DNA of 64,000 nucleotides. Origin: Streptomyces sp. CB01249. Lineage in GTDB: Bacteria > Actinomycetota > Actinomycetes > Streptomycetales > Streptomycetaceae. The notes below the pieces were generated by a model. The model was not told the origin of the DNA. It saw only the letters and a list, made by a program, of their open reading frames with translations, and searched no databases. The DNA lies in the NCBI RefSeq assembly GCF_001905735.1, contig NZ_LISW01000003.1, positions 558,341-622,340 on the forward strand, in the 5' to 3' direction. Both the position numbers and the translations under genes were made by a program. This document shows, one piece after another, positions 36,846 to 46,798 of this stretch (positions are counted from its first letter, which is position 1; the number at the start of each line of letters is the position of its first letter).

Positions 36846-36887
36846 TACAGGTGTGTCGGCTCGAACTACAGGTGTGTCGGCTCGAAC
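36846..36887. repeat. 21-bp tandem duplication across the stop codon of the TPP enzyme gene
   Basis: The 21-mer beginning TACAGGTGTGTCGG occurs twice in direct tandem (36846-36866 and 36867-36887). On the coding strand the gene-proximal copy encodes FEPTHL plus TAG; the second copy reads FEPTHL plus TAA. It is a recent slippage or duplication that gives a backup stop. Confidence 0.85.
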
Positions 36888-38551
36888 ATCGTCAGGTGGG
36901 CCGGGAGTACGACGACCGAGGGGCCCCGCCGTCCGAATGCCTCCGCCAGGTCCGTGGCGAGCGTTTCGGGGCTCGTGCGGACCGCGGGGACGCCGAAGGA
37001 CGCGGCGAGGGCGGCGAAGTCCGGGCGGGCCAGCTCCGTGCCGGTGGTCTCGCCGAAGGCACCGGTGAGGTACTCGCGCAGGATGCCGTAGCCGCCGTCG
37101 TCCACGATGAGCCAGGTCACCGGCAGGTCGTACTGCCGGGCGGTGGCCAGTTCCGCGACGGAGTACATCGCGCCGCCGTCGCCGGAGACCGCGAGGACCG
37201 GCCGGGTGGGGTCGGCCACCGCCGCGCCGAGCGCCGCCGGGAACGCGTAGCCGAGGCCGCCCGCGCCCTGGGCGGAGTGCATGGTGTTCGGGCGGCGGGC
37301 GTCGAACGCGGCCCAGGCCCAGTAGCCGAGGATCGTCATGTCCCAGAAGCTGGGCGAGGCGTCGGGCAGGGCGGTCCGGATCGCGGTCAGAAGGTCCTGT
37401 TCCAGGTCGCGGCCCTGGCCGGCGATCCGGTCCCGGACGCGGGCGAGCACCCCGGCGGCCCGGTCGGCGGCCGCCGGGTCCTCGCGCGGGGCGACCGCGT
37501 CGATGAGGTCGGCGAGCGCGTCGCGGGCGTCCGCGTGGATGCCGAGCGCCGGGAGGTTGGCCTCCAGCTTCCCGGCGTCCGCCTCGATCTGGATCACCCG
37601 GCCGCGCGGGGCGAACGTGTAGTAGTTCGAGGAGAGTTCGCCGAGTCCGGAGCCGACGACGAGCAGGACGTCGGCGTCCTCCAGGAAGTCGGTGACGTGC
37701 CGGTCCTCCACCCAGGACTGGAGCGAGAGCGGGTGCTGCCAGGGGAAGGCGCCCTTCCCGCCGTACGTGGTGACCACGGGGGCCTTGATCTTCTCGGCCA
37801 GCGCCCGCAGCTTCCCGGACGCGTCCGACCGTACGACTCCGCCGCCCGCGACGATCGCCGGGCGCTCCGCGTGCGACAGCAGGTGCGCGGCGACCGCGAT
37901 GAGCTCCGGGCGGGCGTGGAGCTCGCGCGGGGTGGCGTCCGGGGCGAGGACGACGGGCAGCCCGGTCTCCGCGTCCAGCACGTCCTGCGGGATCTCGACC
38001 CAGACGGGGCCGTGCGGGGCCGTCAGCGCGGACTCCCAGGCGGCGGCGATCGCCGACGGGATCTGCGAGGCGGCGCGCACGGTGTGGACGGACTTCACCA
38101 CGTCCCGGAACGACGCCTGCTGGTCGCGCAGCTCGTGCAGGTGGCCGTGGCGCCCGCCGCCCAGACCGCGCACCGGGACCTGGCTGGAGACCGCGAGCAC
38201 CGGCGCGGAGGCGGCGGCCGCCTCCTGGAGCGCGGCGAGCGAGGTCAGCGCGCCGGGCCCGGTCGACAGGAACAGCGGGGCGACCTCGCCGGTGATCCGC
38301 CCGTAGGCGTCGGCCGCGAAGCCCGCGTTGTTCTCGACGCGCAGCCCCACGTACTGGAGCGACGAGCGGCGCAGCGCGTCGAACAGCGCCAGCGCGTGCT
38401 GTCCGGGCAGCCCGAAGACCGTCGTCGCGCCGAGCCCGCGCAGCGTCTCGACGACGAGGTCGCCGCCGGTGCGTCCGGGCGGGGGGTTTAGCGCGGCCTC
38501 GATCTGCGCGGGGGTGAGCTCGGGCCGCTCGTCGTGGTGGTCGTGACTCAC
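36866..38551 (-). CDS. Thiamine pyrophosphate-dependent enzyme (acetolactate synthase-like)
   Basis: A 561-residue ThDP enzyme with the three-domain layout: N-terminal PYR domain (TTVFGLPGQHALALFDALRRSSLQYVGLRVENNAGFAADAYGRITG), central domain, C-terminal PP domain with GDGGAMYSVAELATARQYDLPVTWLIVDDGGYGIL. The glutamate cofactor-activating residue lies in RVENNAG. It overlaps the agmatinase-family gene by 4 bp and is co-translated with it. That linkage suggests a decarboxylase or oxidase acting on an arginine- or guanidino-derived keto acid rather than branched-chain synthesis (inference). Confidence 0.85.
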   Translation of the reverse strand: MSHDHHDERPELTPAQIEAALNPPPGRTGGDLVVETLRGLGATTVFGLPGQHALALFDALRRSSLQYVGLRVENNAGFAADAYGRITGEVAPLFLSTGPGALTSLAALQEAAAASAPVLAVSSQVPVRGLGGGRHGHLHELRDQQASFRDVVKSVHTVRAASQIPSAIAAAWESALTAPHGPVWVEIPQDVLDAETGLPVVLAPDATPRELHARPELIAVAAHLLSHAERPAIVAGGGVVRSDASGKLRALAEKIKAPVVTTYGGKGAFPWQHPLSLQSWVEDRHVTDFLEDADVLLVVGSGLGELSSNYYTFAPRGRVIQIEADAGKLEANLPALGIHADARDALADLIDAVAPREDPAAADRAAGVLARVRDRIAGQGRDLEQDLLTAIRTALPDASPSFWDMTILGYWAWAAFDARRPNTMHSAQGAGGLGYAFPAALGAAVADPTRPVLAVSGDGGAMYSVAELATARQYDLPVTWLIVDDGGYGILREYLTGAFGETTGTELARPDFAALAASFGVPAVRTSPETLATDLAEAFGRRGPSVVVLPAHLTMFEPTHL

Positions 38552-39516
38552 TGCTGGCGGGCCTCCGCGATCTGGCGGGTCATGATCGTCGTCAGCTCGT
38601 ACGCGGTGTGCGAGGCGGCGACGGAGGTGATCTCCGCGTGATCGTACGCGGGGGCGACCTCGACCAGGTCGGCGGAGACCAGGTGGCAGGAGGACAGACC
38701 GCGCACGATCTCCAGGAGCTCGCGGGAGGTGAGGCCGCCCGCCTCGGGGGTGCCGGTGCCGGGGGCGTGCGCCGGGTCCAGCACGTCGATGTCGATGGAG
38801 ATGTACAGCGGCCGGTCGCCGATCCGCTGGCGCAGCTGGTCCGCGATCTCGTCCACGCCGCGCCGCATCACGTCGGCGGAGGTGACGATCCCGAAGCCCA
38901 TCTTGGCGTCGTCGGTGAGGTCCTGCTTGCCGTAGAGCGGGCCGCGGGTGCCGACGTGGGAGAGCGCCGAGGTGTCGAGGATGCCCTCCTCGACGGCCCG
39001 GCGGAACGGGGTGCCGTGGGTGTAGGCGGCGCCGAAGTAGGTGTCCCAGGTGTCGAGGTGGGCGTCGAAGTGGAGCAGCGCGACCGGGCCGTGCTTCTTG
39101 GCGACGGACCGCAGCAGCGGCAGCGCGATGGTGTGGTCGCCGCCGAGCGTCATCAGCCGGGCGCCCGTGGACAGCAGCTCGTCGGCCGCCGCCTCGACGG
39201 TCTCCACGGCCTCCTCGATGTTGAACGGGTTGGCCGCGATGTCCCCCGCGTCGGCGACCTGCGCCAGGGCGAAGGGCGAGGCGTCCTGCGCCGGGTTGTA
39301 CGGGCGCAGTAGGCGCGACGCCTCACGGATCGCGTTGCCGCCGAAGCGGGCGCCGGGCCGGTAGGAGACACCCGAGTCGAACGGCACCCCGACGACGGCC
39401 ACGTCCGCCGTGCCGACCTCGTCCAGGCGGGGCAGCCGGGCGAACGTCGCGGGGCCCGCGTACCGGGGGATGCGCGAGGAGTCGACGGGGCCGCGGGGCG
39501 TCTCGTTGCTGGTCAT
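38548..39516 (-). CDS. speB: Agmatinase/guanidinobutyrase family ureohydrolase
   Basis: A 322-residue arginase-fold protein that hydrolyses a guanidino compound (agmatine or 4-guanidinobutyrate) to urea. Mn-binding motifs are complete: GGDHTIALP, HFDAHLDTWD and SIDIDVLDPAHAPGTGTPEAGG. The ATG at 39516 (MTSNETPRGPV) was taken from a longer open frame because homology begins here. First in a two-gene operon with the TPP enzyme. Actinobacterial relatives often act on 4-guanidinobutyrate, so agmatine specificity is not certain. Confidence 0.9.
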   Translation of the reverse strand: MTSNETPRGPVDSSRIPRYAGPATFARLPRLDEVGTADVAVVGVPFDSGVSYRPGARFGGNAIREASRLLRPYNPAQDASPFALAQVADAGDIAANPFNIEEAVETVEAAADELLSTGARLMTLGGDHTIALPLLRSVAKKHGPVALLHFDAHLDTWDTYFGAAYTHGTPFRRAVEEGILDTSALSHVGTRGPLYGKQDLTDDAKMGFGIVTSADVMRRGVDEIADQLRQRIGDRPLYISIDIDVLDPAHAPGTGTPEAGGLTSRELLEIVRGLSSCHLVSADLVEVAPAYDHAEITSVAASHTAYELTTIMTRQIAEARQQ

Positions 39517-39720
39517 GACGGGGGGTGCCCTTTCCTGGGATGCGTGTGCCGAGGCGACGCTAGGCGGCCGCGGGGGCGGACTGAAGTGTACGTTTCGTCC
39601 ACTCACCCACCGGAACGGATGAAACCGCCACGCCCCGGCCCCGCGCGCCCCCGATCCGGCCACCCGAGGTGTCCCCGCCGTCACCCCATGCCTTATGTTG
39701 CAATGGCAAAGGGGGGTCGC
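39517..39720. promoter_or_regulatory. Divergent gap between the ureohydrolase and the T7SS island
   Basis: The 204-bp gap contains the AT-richer stretch ACTGAAGTGTACGTTTCGTCC (39580-39600), which probably includes the ureohydrolase promoter. No clear palindrome or terminator is seen. It marks the border between the core operon and the type VII island. Confidence 0.35.
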
Positions 39721-39978
39721 ATGGCACGGGATTACGACAGTCAGCTGCTGGAGTCGGTGGGAGTACGCCGCCGGCGGATGCGCGACGCGCTCCTGTTCGG
39801 CACCGGCCGTGCGCGGCGGACGGCCGACGAGCGCCTGGGCAAGGTCTTCGCGGGCATCGCCATCACCGCGGTGCTGTGCGCGGGCTGCGTCGGCTGGTCC
39901 TTCCTCCAGCACACCCTGGACAAGCAGAAGGCCGAGCAGGAGAAGCAGCAGCGGCAGTACCAGCAGTCCGTCCGCTGA
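39721..39978 (+). CDS. Small membrane protein at the head of the T7SS locus
   Basis: An 85-residue protein: a basic N-terminal half (VGVRRRRMRDALLFGTGRARRTADE), one TM helix (VFAGIAITAVLCAGCVGWSFL) and a charged tail rich in Lys, Glu and Gln (DKQKAEQEKQQRQYQQ), likely a short coiled coil. Start at 39721 with AAGGGGGGTCGC upstream. Position ahead of EccD suggests an accessory component; family not identified. Confidence 0.75.
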   Translation: MARDYDSQLLESVGVRRRRMRDALLFGTGRARRTADERLGKVFAGIAITAVLCAGCVGWSFLQHTLDKQKAEQEKQQRQYQQSVR

Positions 39979-40053
39979 CCGGCCGACCCGATTGCACCGT
40001 TTGCACCGTTTGCCCTCGACATTCCTGGACGTCGCGATGATTGGTTCTCGTCA

Positions 40054-41406
40054 GTGAGTACGGCAATGGCTTCCCGCGCGGAGATGAGCCGGGTGACCCT
40101 GGTCGGTGAGCGGCGCCGCGCGGATCTCGTCCTGCCGTCCGACACCCCGGTCGGGCAGCTCCTTCCGGACATCCTCCAACTGCTGGACGACCGGGCCGCG
40201 TCCCGCCCGCTGACCCGGCAGCTGCTGACCGCCGACGGCTCGGCGCTGCCGCACGACGCCACCCTGGCCTCGGCGGGCATCGGCGACGGTGCCGTGCTCC
40301 GGCTGGTCCGCATCCACGCGGCCCCACCGGCCCCGGTGGTCCACGACGTCACGGACCAGGTGGCGGACAGCCTGGACCTGCAGACCTGGCGCTGGCGTCC
40401 GGCCGCCCGCCGCGTCGGCGCGGGCGCGGCGACCGTGGTCTTCGCGGTGATCGCCGCGCTGCTCGCCCGCCGCGAGTTCCCGCTGGGCGCGCTGGCCGGG
40501 GCGCTGGCGGGCATCACGGTCCTGCTGCTGGTGGCCGGTGCGCTGGTCGCCCGGCTCGGCCGGGGCAACCGCTCGCTGGCGACCGCGCTGCTCCTCGTCT
40601 CGGCCGGGCTCGGCGTCCTCACGGCGTGGACGGCCGCCGACGCCCACGACTGGTCCGGCGCGCTGCGGCTGGCGGCCGTGGCCGGGGCTGTCGCCCTGTC
40701 GCTGGTGCTGCTCGGGCTGCTCTCGCCGCTGGGCCGGGGCGGGCTGATCGGCGCGCTGGCCACGGCCGTGATGACGGGGGTCTGGGAGGTCGTCGCGGCC
40801 GCCACGGCGGACCCGGCCCGGCTCGGCGCCGTGATGGCCGTGTTCTCCGTGGTGCTGCTCGGTCTGCTGCCCCGGCTGGCGCTGATGGCGTCGGGCCTCA
40901 CGGGGCTGGACGACCGCCGCTCGGGCGGTGCCTCGGTCAGCCGCCACGACGTGGGCAACGCGCTGGCCGCCACGCACCGGGGCCTCGCCCTGGCGACGCT
41001 CGTCACGGCGGTGTCGGCCGCCGCCGGGGGCTACCTCCTCACCACGGCGGACCGGCCGACGGTGTGGACGGTGCTGCTGCCGTGCCTGGTCGCGGTGGTG
41101 CTGCTGTCCCGGGCCCGGGCGTTCCCGCTGGTCGCGGAGGTGGTGGCGCTGTTCGCCGCCGCCGCGTTCACCGGGGTGCGGCTGGTGATGCTGTGGCTGG
41201 ACCACTCCGGGGGCGGGGGGCCCGTCGCGGTCCTGTGCGCGGCCGCGCTGCTGCCCCTGCTCGCGCTGGTGGCGGAGCCGCCGGAGCACGTACGGGTGCG
41301 GCTGCGGCGGACGGCCGACCTGATCGAGTCCATCGGCGTCGTGGGGCTCTTCCCGCTCGCCGTCGGGGTGTTCGGCGTCTACGGGCAACTGCTGAACAAG
41401 TTCTGA
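40054..41406 (+). CDS. eccD: Type VII secretion integral membrane protein EccD
   Basis: A 450-residue membrane protein. The first ~90 residues form a ubiquitin-like domain (RVTLVGERRRADLVLPSDTPVGQLLPDILQLL ... LASAGIGDGAVLRLV), followed by about eleven TM helices, the EccD design. EccD dimers line the ESX channel together with EccC, EccB and EccE. GTG start at 40054. Direct repeats of TTTGCACCG lie in the 75-bp gap before it. First large gene of the secretion operon. Confidence 0.9.
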   Translation: MSTAMASRAEMSRVTLVGERRRADLVLPSDTPVGQLLPDILQLLDDRAASRPLTRQLLTADGSALPHDATLASAGIGDGAVLRLVRIHAAPPAPVVHDVTDQVADSLDLQTWRWRPAARRVGAGAATVVFAVIAALLARREFPLGALAGALAGITVLLLVAGALVARLGRGNRSLATALLLVSAGLGVLTAWTAADAHDWSGALRLAAVAGAVALSLVLLGLLSPLGRGGLIGALATAVMTGVWEVVAAATADPARLGAVMAVFSVVLLGLLPRLALMASGLTGLDDRRSGGASVSRHDVGNALAATHRGLALATLVTAVSAAAGGYLLTTADRPTVWTVLLPCLVAVVLLSRARAFPLVAEVVALFAAAAFTGVRLVMLWLDHSGGGGPVAVLCAAALLPLLALVAEPPEHVRVRLRRTADLIESIGVVGLFPLAVGVFGVYGQLLNKF

Positions 41407-41470
41407 CGACTCCGAGACCACACACGCGGGCGCTCCCGGCGGGGCATCGAAGCGGCGAAGAAGGGCAGAC

Positions 41471-42613
41471 ATGCCGAACGCGGACCACAACTGGCAGGGC
41501 GACCTCCTGCGCGACCTGAAGAGCACGGGCCCGGCCGGGGCCGGGACCCCGGCGGACCCGCGCCCCTCGGTGCCGCCCGCGCGCCCCGAGCCCACCGCGC
41601 CGGGCCCCGCCGCGCACGAGGCGGCCCAGGCCCATGCCCAGGCCCACGCCCCCGCCGCCCGCGCCTGGCCCGGGACACCCACGCCTCCCCCCACCCCCGA
41701 CTCGCTCCCGGTCGTCGACAAGGCGATGGCCGCCGTGGCGCGGCGGCCGGTGCGCGGTGAGGCCGTCGCCGTCCGGGCCGCGCGCGCCGTGCGCCGTATC
41801 GTCTCCGGGTCCGCCGCCCGGGAGGTCGCCGCGCTCACCCGTACCGCCGAAGTGCTCCAGCAGCCGGTGACGACGGGGCGGCAGATCGCGGTCACGTCCA
41901 TCCGGGGCGGCGCCGGCAAGACCACGGTGACGGCGCTGCTCGGCACCACGTACGCGCACTACCGGCAGGACCCCGTCCTCCTCGTGGAGGCCGATCCGGC
42001 GCTGGGCTCGCTGCCGCTGCGGCTGGGCGCCGAGGCACTGCGGTGGACCACGGCCGACCTGGCGGACATCGCGGTGCCGCAGATGTCGCTGCTCGACGTC
42101 ACCGGCTATCTCGTCCAGCTCCCGGACAACGCCTGGCTGCTGCCCGGCAGCCAGGGCCGGATCGGGGCCATGGTCGACACCGTCACGTACGAACGGGTGA
42201 TGGTCGCCCTGCGCCGCTACTTCGGGGTGACCGTGGTGGACTGCGAGACGCTGCCCGCCGAGGTCGCCCGGGTCGCCCTGTCCGCCGCGCAGGCCCGGGT
42301 GATCGCCGCGCCCGCCACGCTCGACGGTGTGACCAGCACGTACTCCGTGCTCCAGTGGCTGCGGGCGCTCCCCGCGCACGTCATCGAGGGGACCGTCGTC
42401 GCGCTCTCCGTGACGACCCCGCGCCCCGGCATCGACGTCGACGCGGCGGCCGAACGCCTCGCGTCGGCCGGCGCCCGCGTCCACGTCCTGCCGTACGACC
42501 GGCACCTCGCGGCCGGCGGACCGCTGCGCACCGAACTGCTCGCCCGCCCGGCCCGGCTGGCCGCCGCCCGCCTCGCCGCCGAGGTCTTCGAGCTGTCCCA
42601 GAAGCGCCGGTGA
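41471..42613 (+). CDS. MinD/ParA-like ATPase of the T7SS locus
   Basis: A 380-residue protein. The first ~130 residues are proline/alanine-rich and low complexity; the rest is a MinD/ParA-type P-loop ATPase with GGAGKTT at 146-152, DPVLLVEADPALGSLPLRLGA, and VTVVDCETLP. The deviant Walker lysine pattern KGGxGKT is reduced to RGGAGKT. Similar ATPases (EspI-like) sit in actinobacterial ESX clusters and may regulate secretion. 65 bp after EccD, 52 bp before EccC. Confidence 0.85.
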   Translation: MPNADHNWQGDLLRDLKSTGPAGAGTPADPRPSVPPARPEPTAPGPAAHEAAQAHAQAHAPAARAWPGTPTPPPTPDSLPVVDKAMAAVARRPVRGEAVAVRAARAVRRIVSGSAAREVAALTRTAEVLQQPVTTGRQIAVTSIRGGAGKTTVTALLGTTYAHYRQDPVLLVEADPALGSLPLRLGAEALRWTTADLADIAVPQMSLLDVTGYLVQLPDNAWLLPGSQGRIGAMVDTVTYERVMVALRRYFGVTVVDCETLPAEVARVALSAAQARVIAAPATLDGVTSTYSVLQWLRALPAHVIEGTVVALSVTTPRPGIDVDAAAERLASAGARVHVLPYDRHLAAGGPLRTELLARPARLAAARLAAEVFELSQKRR

Positions 42614-42665
42614 TCCCGGTGCCGAGCCCGTACGCCCACCCGGCCGACCTCCCCGGACGGAGCCG

Positions 42666-45600
42666 ATGAGCACCCGCCTGATCCACCGCCCCGCCCGCAC
42701 CACGCGCCCGGCGGCCCCCTCCGAGCCGCGCACCATCGAGGCGCCGCCCAACCTGCCCGAGGGCAAGTCCGGGAACATCGCGATGTCGCTGCTCCCGGTC
42801 GCCGGGGTCATGTCGTCCGTGGTGATGATGACGGTGGTCCGCAACAGCCAGTTCGCCGGGCTCGGCGCGATCATCCTCGTCGTCACGGTCATCGGCTCGG
42901 CGGTGCTGCTGCTCTCCCAGCGCGGCAAGGCGCAGCGCACCCGCCGCACCCAGCGCGAGGCGTACCTCGCCTATGTGGAGGACCTGCGCGAGGAGCTGTC
43001 GGCCGAGGAGCGGGTCCGGCGCGAGCAGGCGGACGTGCTCAACCCGTCCCCGTACGCCCTGTACGACATCGTGCGCGACCCGGCCCGGCTCTGGGAGCGG
43101 CGCAGGGGCGACGACGACTTCCTGCGGATACGGGGCGGCACGGGCGAGATGCCGCTGCGGGACCTCCGGATCGGCGAGCAGGGCTCGTCCGTCCTCACCC
43201 CGCCCGACCTCTTCATGCTCAACGAGGCGTCGGCCGTGGTGCAGCGGTTCCGCAACGGCACCGAACTCCCCCTGACCGTCCCGCTGGACCGGGCCGGGAA
43301 CGTCAGCGTCATCGGCCCCCGCGAGGACGGCCTGCGGGTCGTGCGCGCCCTGCTCGTCCAAGCGGCCGCCCTGCACGCGCCGGACGACGTGGCGATCGCG
43401 GTTGCCGCGTCCGGTGAGCGGATGGCCGACTGGGAGTGGGCCAAGTGGCTGCCGCACCTGCTCGACCCCGAGCAGTCCGACGGCCCGGTCGCCGCCCGCC
43501 GCATCGCGCCCTCCGCCGCACAGCTGGCCCGCCTCCTCGGGCCCGAGCTGCGCCGCCGCGCCTCGTACGCGGCCGAGGTCCGCCGGGGCCTGGCCGGGCG
43601 GGACGCGCTCGCGATGAACTCCCGGCTGCTCGTGGTGGTCGACGGGCACGGCGAGGACGCCGTGGACCTGCCGCGCCCCGACGACGCGGTGGGGCTGCGC
43701 GAGATGGGCGTGACCGTGGTGCACCTGCTCGACCGCCGGGTCCAGGAGCCGGACCACGTCAACGTGCGCCTCACCGTGGACGGCACGGACGTGGTCGTGG
43801 AGGACCTGCGCGCGGCGGAGACCGTCGCGTCGCACGGCACCGTGGACGAGGTCGGGGTGCCCTTCGCGGAGGGCTTGGCCCGGATGATCGCCCCGCTGCG
43901 GCTGTCCGCCGAGTCCCTGGCCGACGCGCCGCTGGCCGGGCCCGTCGAGTTCGCCGCGATGCTCGGCATCCAGGACGTGGCGTCGCTGGACCTGGACCGG
44001 CTCTGGGCGCCGCGCGGCGAACGGGCCTTCCTGCGGGTGCCGATCGGGATCAGCGACGCGCATGAGCCGGTGCTCCTGGACCTCAAGGAGTCCTCCGAGC
44101 TGGGCATGGGCCCGCACGGGCTGTGCGTGGGCGCGACGGGCTCCGGCAAGTCGGAGCTGCTGCGCACCCTGGTCCTCGGCCTGGCGGCCACCCATCCGCC
44201 GGAGGACCTGGCGCTCGTCCTGGTCGACTACAAGGGCGGCGCCACCTTCGCCCCGTTCGCGGACCTGCCGCACGTGGCGGGGGTCATCACCAACCTGGAG
44301 AACCAGGCGGGCCTGGTCGAGCGCGTGCACTCCTCGCTCGCCGGTGAGGTCAAGCGCCGCCAGCAGGCCCTGAAGGACGCGGGCAACGTCGCGGACATCG
44401 GGGACTACGCGGCGCTGCGCGCGCAGAAGCGGCCGGACCTGGAACCGCTGCCGCACCTGTTCGTGGTGATCGACGAGTTCGGCGAACTCCTCACCGCCAA
44501 GCCGGACTTCATCGACCTGTTCCTCTCCATCGGCCGGATCGGCCGCTCCATCGGGGTGCATCTGCTGCTGTCCAGCCAGCGCATCGAGAGCGGCAAGCTC
44601 AAGGGCCTGGAGACCTACCTCTCGTACCGCCTCGGCCTGCGCACCTTCTCCGCCGACGAGTCGCGGATGGTCCTGGACACCACGGACGCCTTCCACCTGC
44701 CGCCGCTGCCCGGCTTCGGCTTCCTCAAGGTGGACACCAGCCACTACACGCGCTTCAAGGCGGGTTACGTCTCCGGCGCGTACCGGGGACCCGTGCGGAG
44801 CGCCGACGAGGAGGAGACCGGGCCGCTCGCCCTCCCCTACGAGGCGTACAACACCCTCGCCGGGCCGGAGAGCGGACCCCAGGACCGCGAGCCGTCGGCC
44901 CGCCGCCGCGAGACCGGGCCGACCGAACTCGCGGTCATGGTGGACCAGCTGACCGGTGCGGCGCCCGGGGTACGCAGCATCTGGCTGCCCCCGCTGCCCC
45001 CGGCGATCACCCTGGACGCCGTCGCCGGACCGCTGGACGCCGGGCCGCGCGGGATGCGGCTGGCCGGGGTGCGCCCGGACGCGGGGCGGCCGGGCACCCG
45101 GCAGCGCGGCCCGCTCCTGGTGCCGCTCGGGCTGCTGGACGACCCGGCCAAGCAGTGGCAGGGGCAGTGGCTCCTCGACCTCACGGTGGCCGGCGGGCAC
45201 GCGGCCGTCATCGGCGGCCCGCAGTCCGGCAAGACGACGCTGCTGCGCACCCTGGTCCTCTCCCTGGCGCTCACGCACACCCCGCAGGAGGTCGGCGTCT
45301 ACGGCCTCGACCTGGTCGGCGGCGGCCTCCAGGCGCTCGCCGAGCTGCCGCACGTCGGCGGCGCCGCCGGCCGCGCCGACCGGGAGCGGGCGGCGCGCAC
45401 GGTCGAGGAGGTGCGGGCGATGCTCGCGCTGCGCGAGGAGCTGTTCCGCGAGCACGGCATCGACTCCGTCGAGCAGTTGCGCACCCTGCACGCGGCGGGC
45501 CGGCTGCCGGAGCTGGCGTCCGCCGAGATCGTCCTCGTCATCGACGGGTTCGGCGCGCTGCGCGACGACTTCGAGGAGCTGGACGACGCGGTCGCGGACA

Positions 45601-46676
45601 TCCTCAAGCGGGGCGGCGGCTACGGCATCCACGTCGTCGCCGGGATGCTCCGGTGGAACGACGTGCGCATCGCGATCCAGTCCAACTTCGGCACCCGCGT
45701 GGAGCTGCGGCTCAACGACCCGGGCGAGTCGAGCATCGACCGCAAGCTGGCCGAGACCCTCTCCCCCGACGAGCCGGGCCGCGTCCTCACCGACGGGAAG
45801 CTCTTCGCCCAGGTCGCCCTGCCGCGCACGGACGGGGTCGCGGAGACGACGGAGCTGGGCGCGGTCCTGGAGCGCGCCACGCGCACGGTCCGGGCCACCT
45901 GGCACGGCGAGGTCGCCCAGCCGGTACGGGTGCTGCCGCACCTGCTCGAACCGCACCTGCTGCCCGGCCGGGCGGCGGAGCCGGAGCGGGTGCCGCTGGG
46001 CCTCGACCAGTCGGCCCTGGCGCCCGTGCTGCTCGACCTGTTCGGCCACGACCAGCACCTGCTGGTGCTCGGGGACAGCGAGTGCGGCAAGACGAACCTG
46101 CTGCGGGCGGTCGCCCAGGGGCTCGCCGACCGTTACGGCGAGGACGACCTCGTCTTCGCGGTGATGGACCCCCGGCGCTCGCTGCGCGGGGTGGTCCCGG
46201 AGGAGCTGAACGGCGGTTACGCGTACAACTCCAAGCTCTGCATGGGCCTTTCGGCCGCGATCTCCGCGGAGCTGGAGAAGCGGCTGCCGGACGAGAACGC
46301 CCGCCTGGAGGACCTGGAGCCGGGCAGCTGGGGCCAGGGGCCGCGCATCGTGGTCCTGGTGGACGACTACGACGTGCTGACGACCGCGGGCCAGTCGCCG
46401 CTGGCCGCGTTCCTCCCGTACATCCCCTCCGCCGTGGACATCGGTCTGCACTTCGTGCTGTCGCGGCGCGTGGCGGGGGCGGCGCGCGGGATGTACGAGC
46501 CGGTGGTGCAGAGCCTGCGGGAGTCGGGGGCCTCGGCGCTCGTGATGTCCGGCGACCGCAGCGAGGGCCAGCTCTTCCCCGGCGTGTACGCGGCCCAACA
46601 GGCGCCGGGACGTGGGGTGTTCATCCAGCGGGGGCGCCCGAACCGGCTGACGCAGACGGTGTACGTACCGCACTGA
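42666..46676 (+). CDS. eccC: Type VII secretion motor ATPase EccC
   Basis: A 1336-residue fused EccCa/EccCb. Two TM helices at about 35-80 (NIAMSLLPVAGVMSSVVMM and GAIILVVTVIGSAVLLL) precede three FtsK/SpoIIIE ATPase domains: Walker A GATGSGKS at 489, GGPQSGKT at 850 and GDSECGKT at 1136, with Walker B-like VVIDEFGEL (~600), VLVIDGFG and VVLVDDYD. Domain 1 has the full catalytic DE; domains 2 and 3 have DG and DD, as is typical where only the first is fully active. It recognises ESX substrates and drives export. Confidence 0.95.
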   Translation: MSTRLIHRPARTTRPAAPSEPRTIEAPPNLPEGKSGNIAMSLLPVAGVMSSVVMMTVVRNSQFAGLGAIILVVTVIGSAVLLLSQRGKAQRTRRTQREAYLAYVEDLREELSAEERVRREQADVLNPSPYALYDIVRDPARLWERRRGDDDFLRIRGGTGEMPLRDLRIGEQGSSVLTPPDLFMLNEASAVVQRFRNGTELPLTVPLDRAGNVSVIGPREDGLRVVRALLVQAAALHAPDDVAIAVAASGERMADWEWAKWLPHLLDPEQSDGPVAARRIAPSAAQLARLLGPELRRRASYAAEVRRGLAGRDALAMNSRLLVVVDGHGEDAVDLPRPDDAVGLREMGVTVVHLLDRRVQEPDHVNVRLTVDGTDVVVEDLRAAETVASHGTVDEVGVPFAEGLARMIAPLRLSAESLADAPLAGPVEFAAMLGIQDVASLDLDRLWAPRGERAFLRVPIGISDAHEPVLLDLKESSELGMGPHGLCVGATGSGKSELLRTLVLGLAATHPPEDLALVLVDYKGGATFAPFADLPHVAGVITNLENQAGLVERVHSSLAGEVKRRQQALKDAGNVADIGDYAALRAQKRPDLEPLPHLFVVIDEFGELLTAKPDFIDLFLSIGRIGRSIGVHLLLSSQRIESGKLKGLETYLSYRLGLRTFSADESRMVLDTTDAFHLPPLPGFGFLKVDTSHYTRFKAGYVSGAYRGPVRSADEEETGPLALPYEAYNTLAGPESGPQDREPSARRRETGPTELAVMVDQLTGAAPGVRSIWLPPLPPAITLDAVAGPLDAGPRGMRLAGVRPDAGRPGTRQRGPLLVPLGLLDDPAKQWQGQWLLDLTVAGGHAAVIGGPQSGKTTLLRTLVLSLALTHTPQEVGVYGLDLVGGGLQALAELPHVGGAAGRADRERAARTVEEVRAMLALREELFREHGIDSVEQLRTLHAAGRLPELASAEIVLVIDGFGALRDDFEELDDAVADILKRGGGYGIHVVAGMLRWNDVRIAIQSNFGTRVELRLNDPGESSIDRKLAETLSPDEPGRVLTDGKLFAQVALPRTDGVAETTELGAVLERATRTVRATWHGEVAQPVRVLPHLLEPHLLPGRAAEPERVPLGLDQSALAPVLLDLFGHDQHLLVLGDSECGKTNLLRAVAQGLADRYGEDDLVFAVMDPRRSLRGVVPEELNGGYAYNSKLCMGLSAAISAELEKRLPDENARLEDLEPGSWGQGPRIVVLVDDYDVLTTAGQSPLAAFLPYIPSAVDIGLHFVLSRRVAGAARGMYEPVVQSLRESGASALVMSGDRSEGQLFPGVYAAQQAPGRGVFIQRGRPNRLTQTVYVPH

Positions 46677-46768
46677 CGTACCGCACTGATGTACCGCTTC
46701 GCAAAGCGCATCCGACGGGGTCACCGGTCGGCTCGCCCGGTCACCGCGACGATATGGCCGATTGCAGA

Positions 46769-46798
46769 TTGCAGTAGCGACGCGCGGATTGATAGACA
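46769..46798 (+). promoter_or_regulatory. Possible promoter of the ESX substrate genes
   Basis: TTGCAG (46769-46774), 18 bp, then TAGACA (46793-46798) resembles a sigma-HrdB promoter. The -35 is part of a direct repeat ATTGCAGATTGCAG. It lies in the 173-bp gap after eccC, the largest within the secretion block, so the substrate genes may have their own transcript. Confidence 0.35.
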
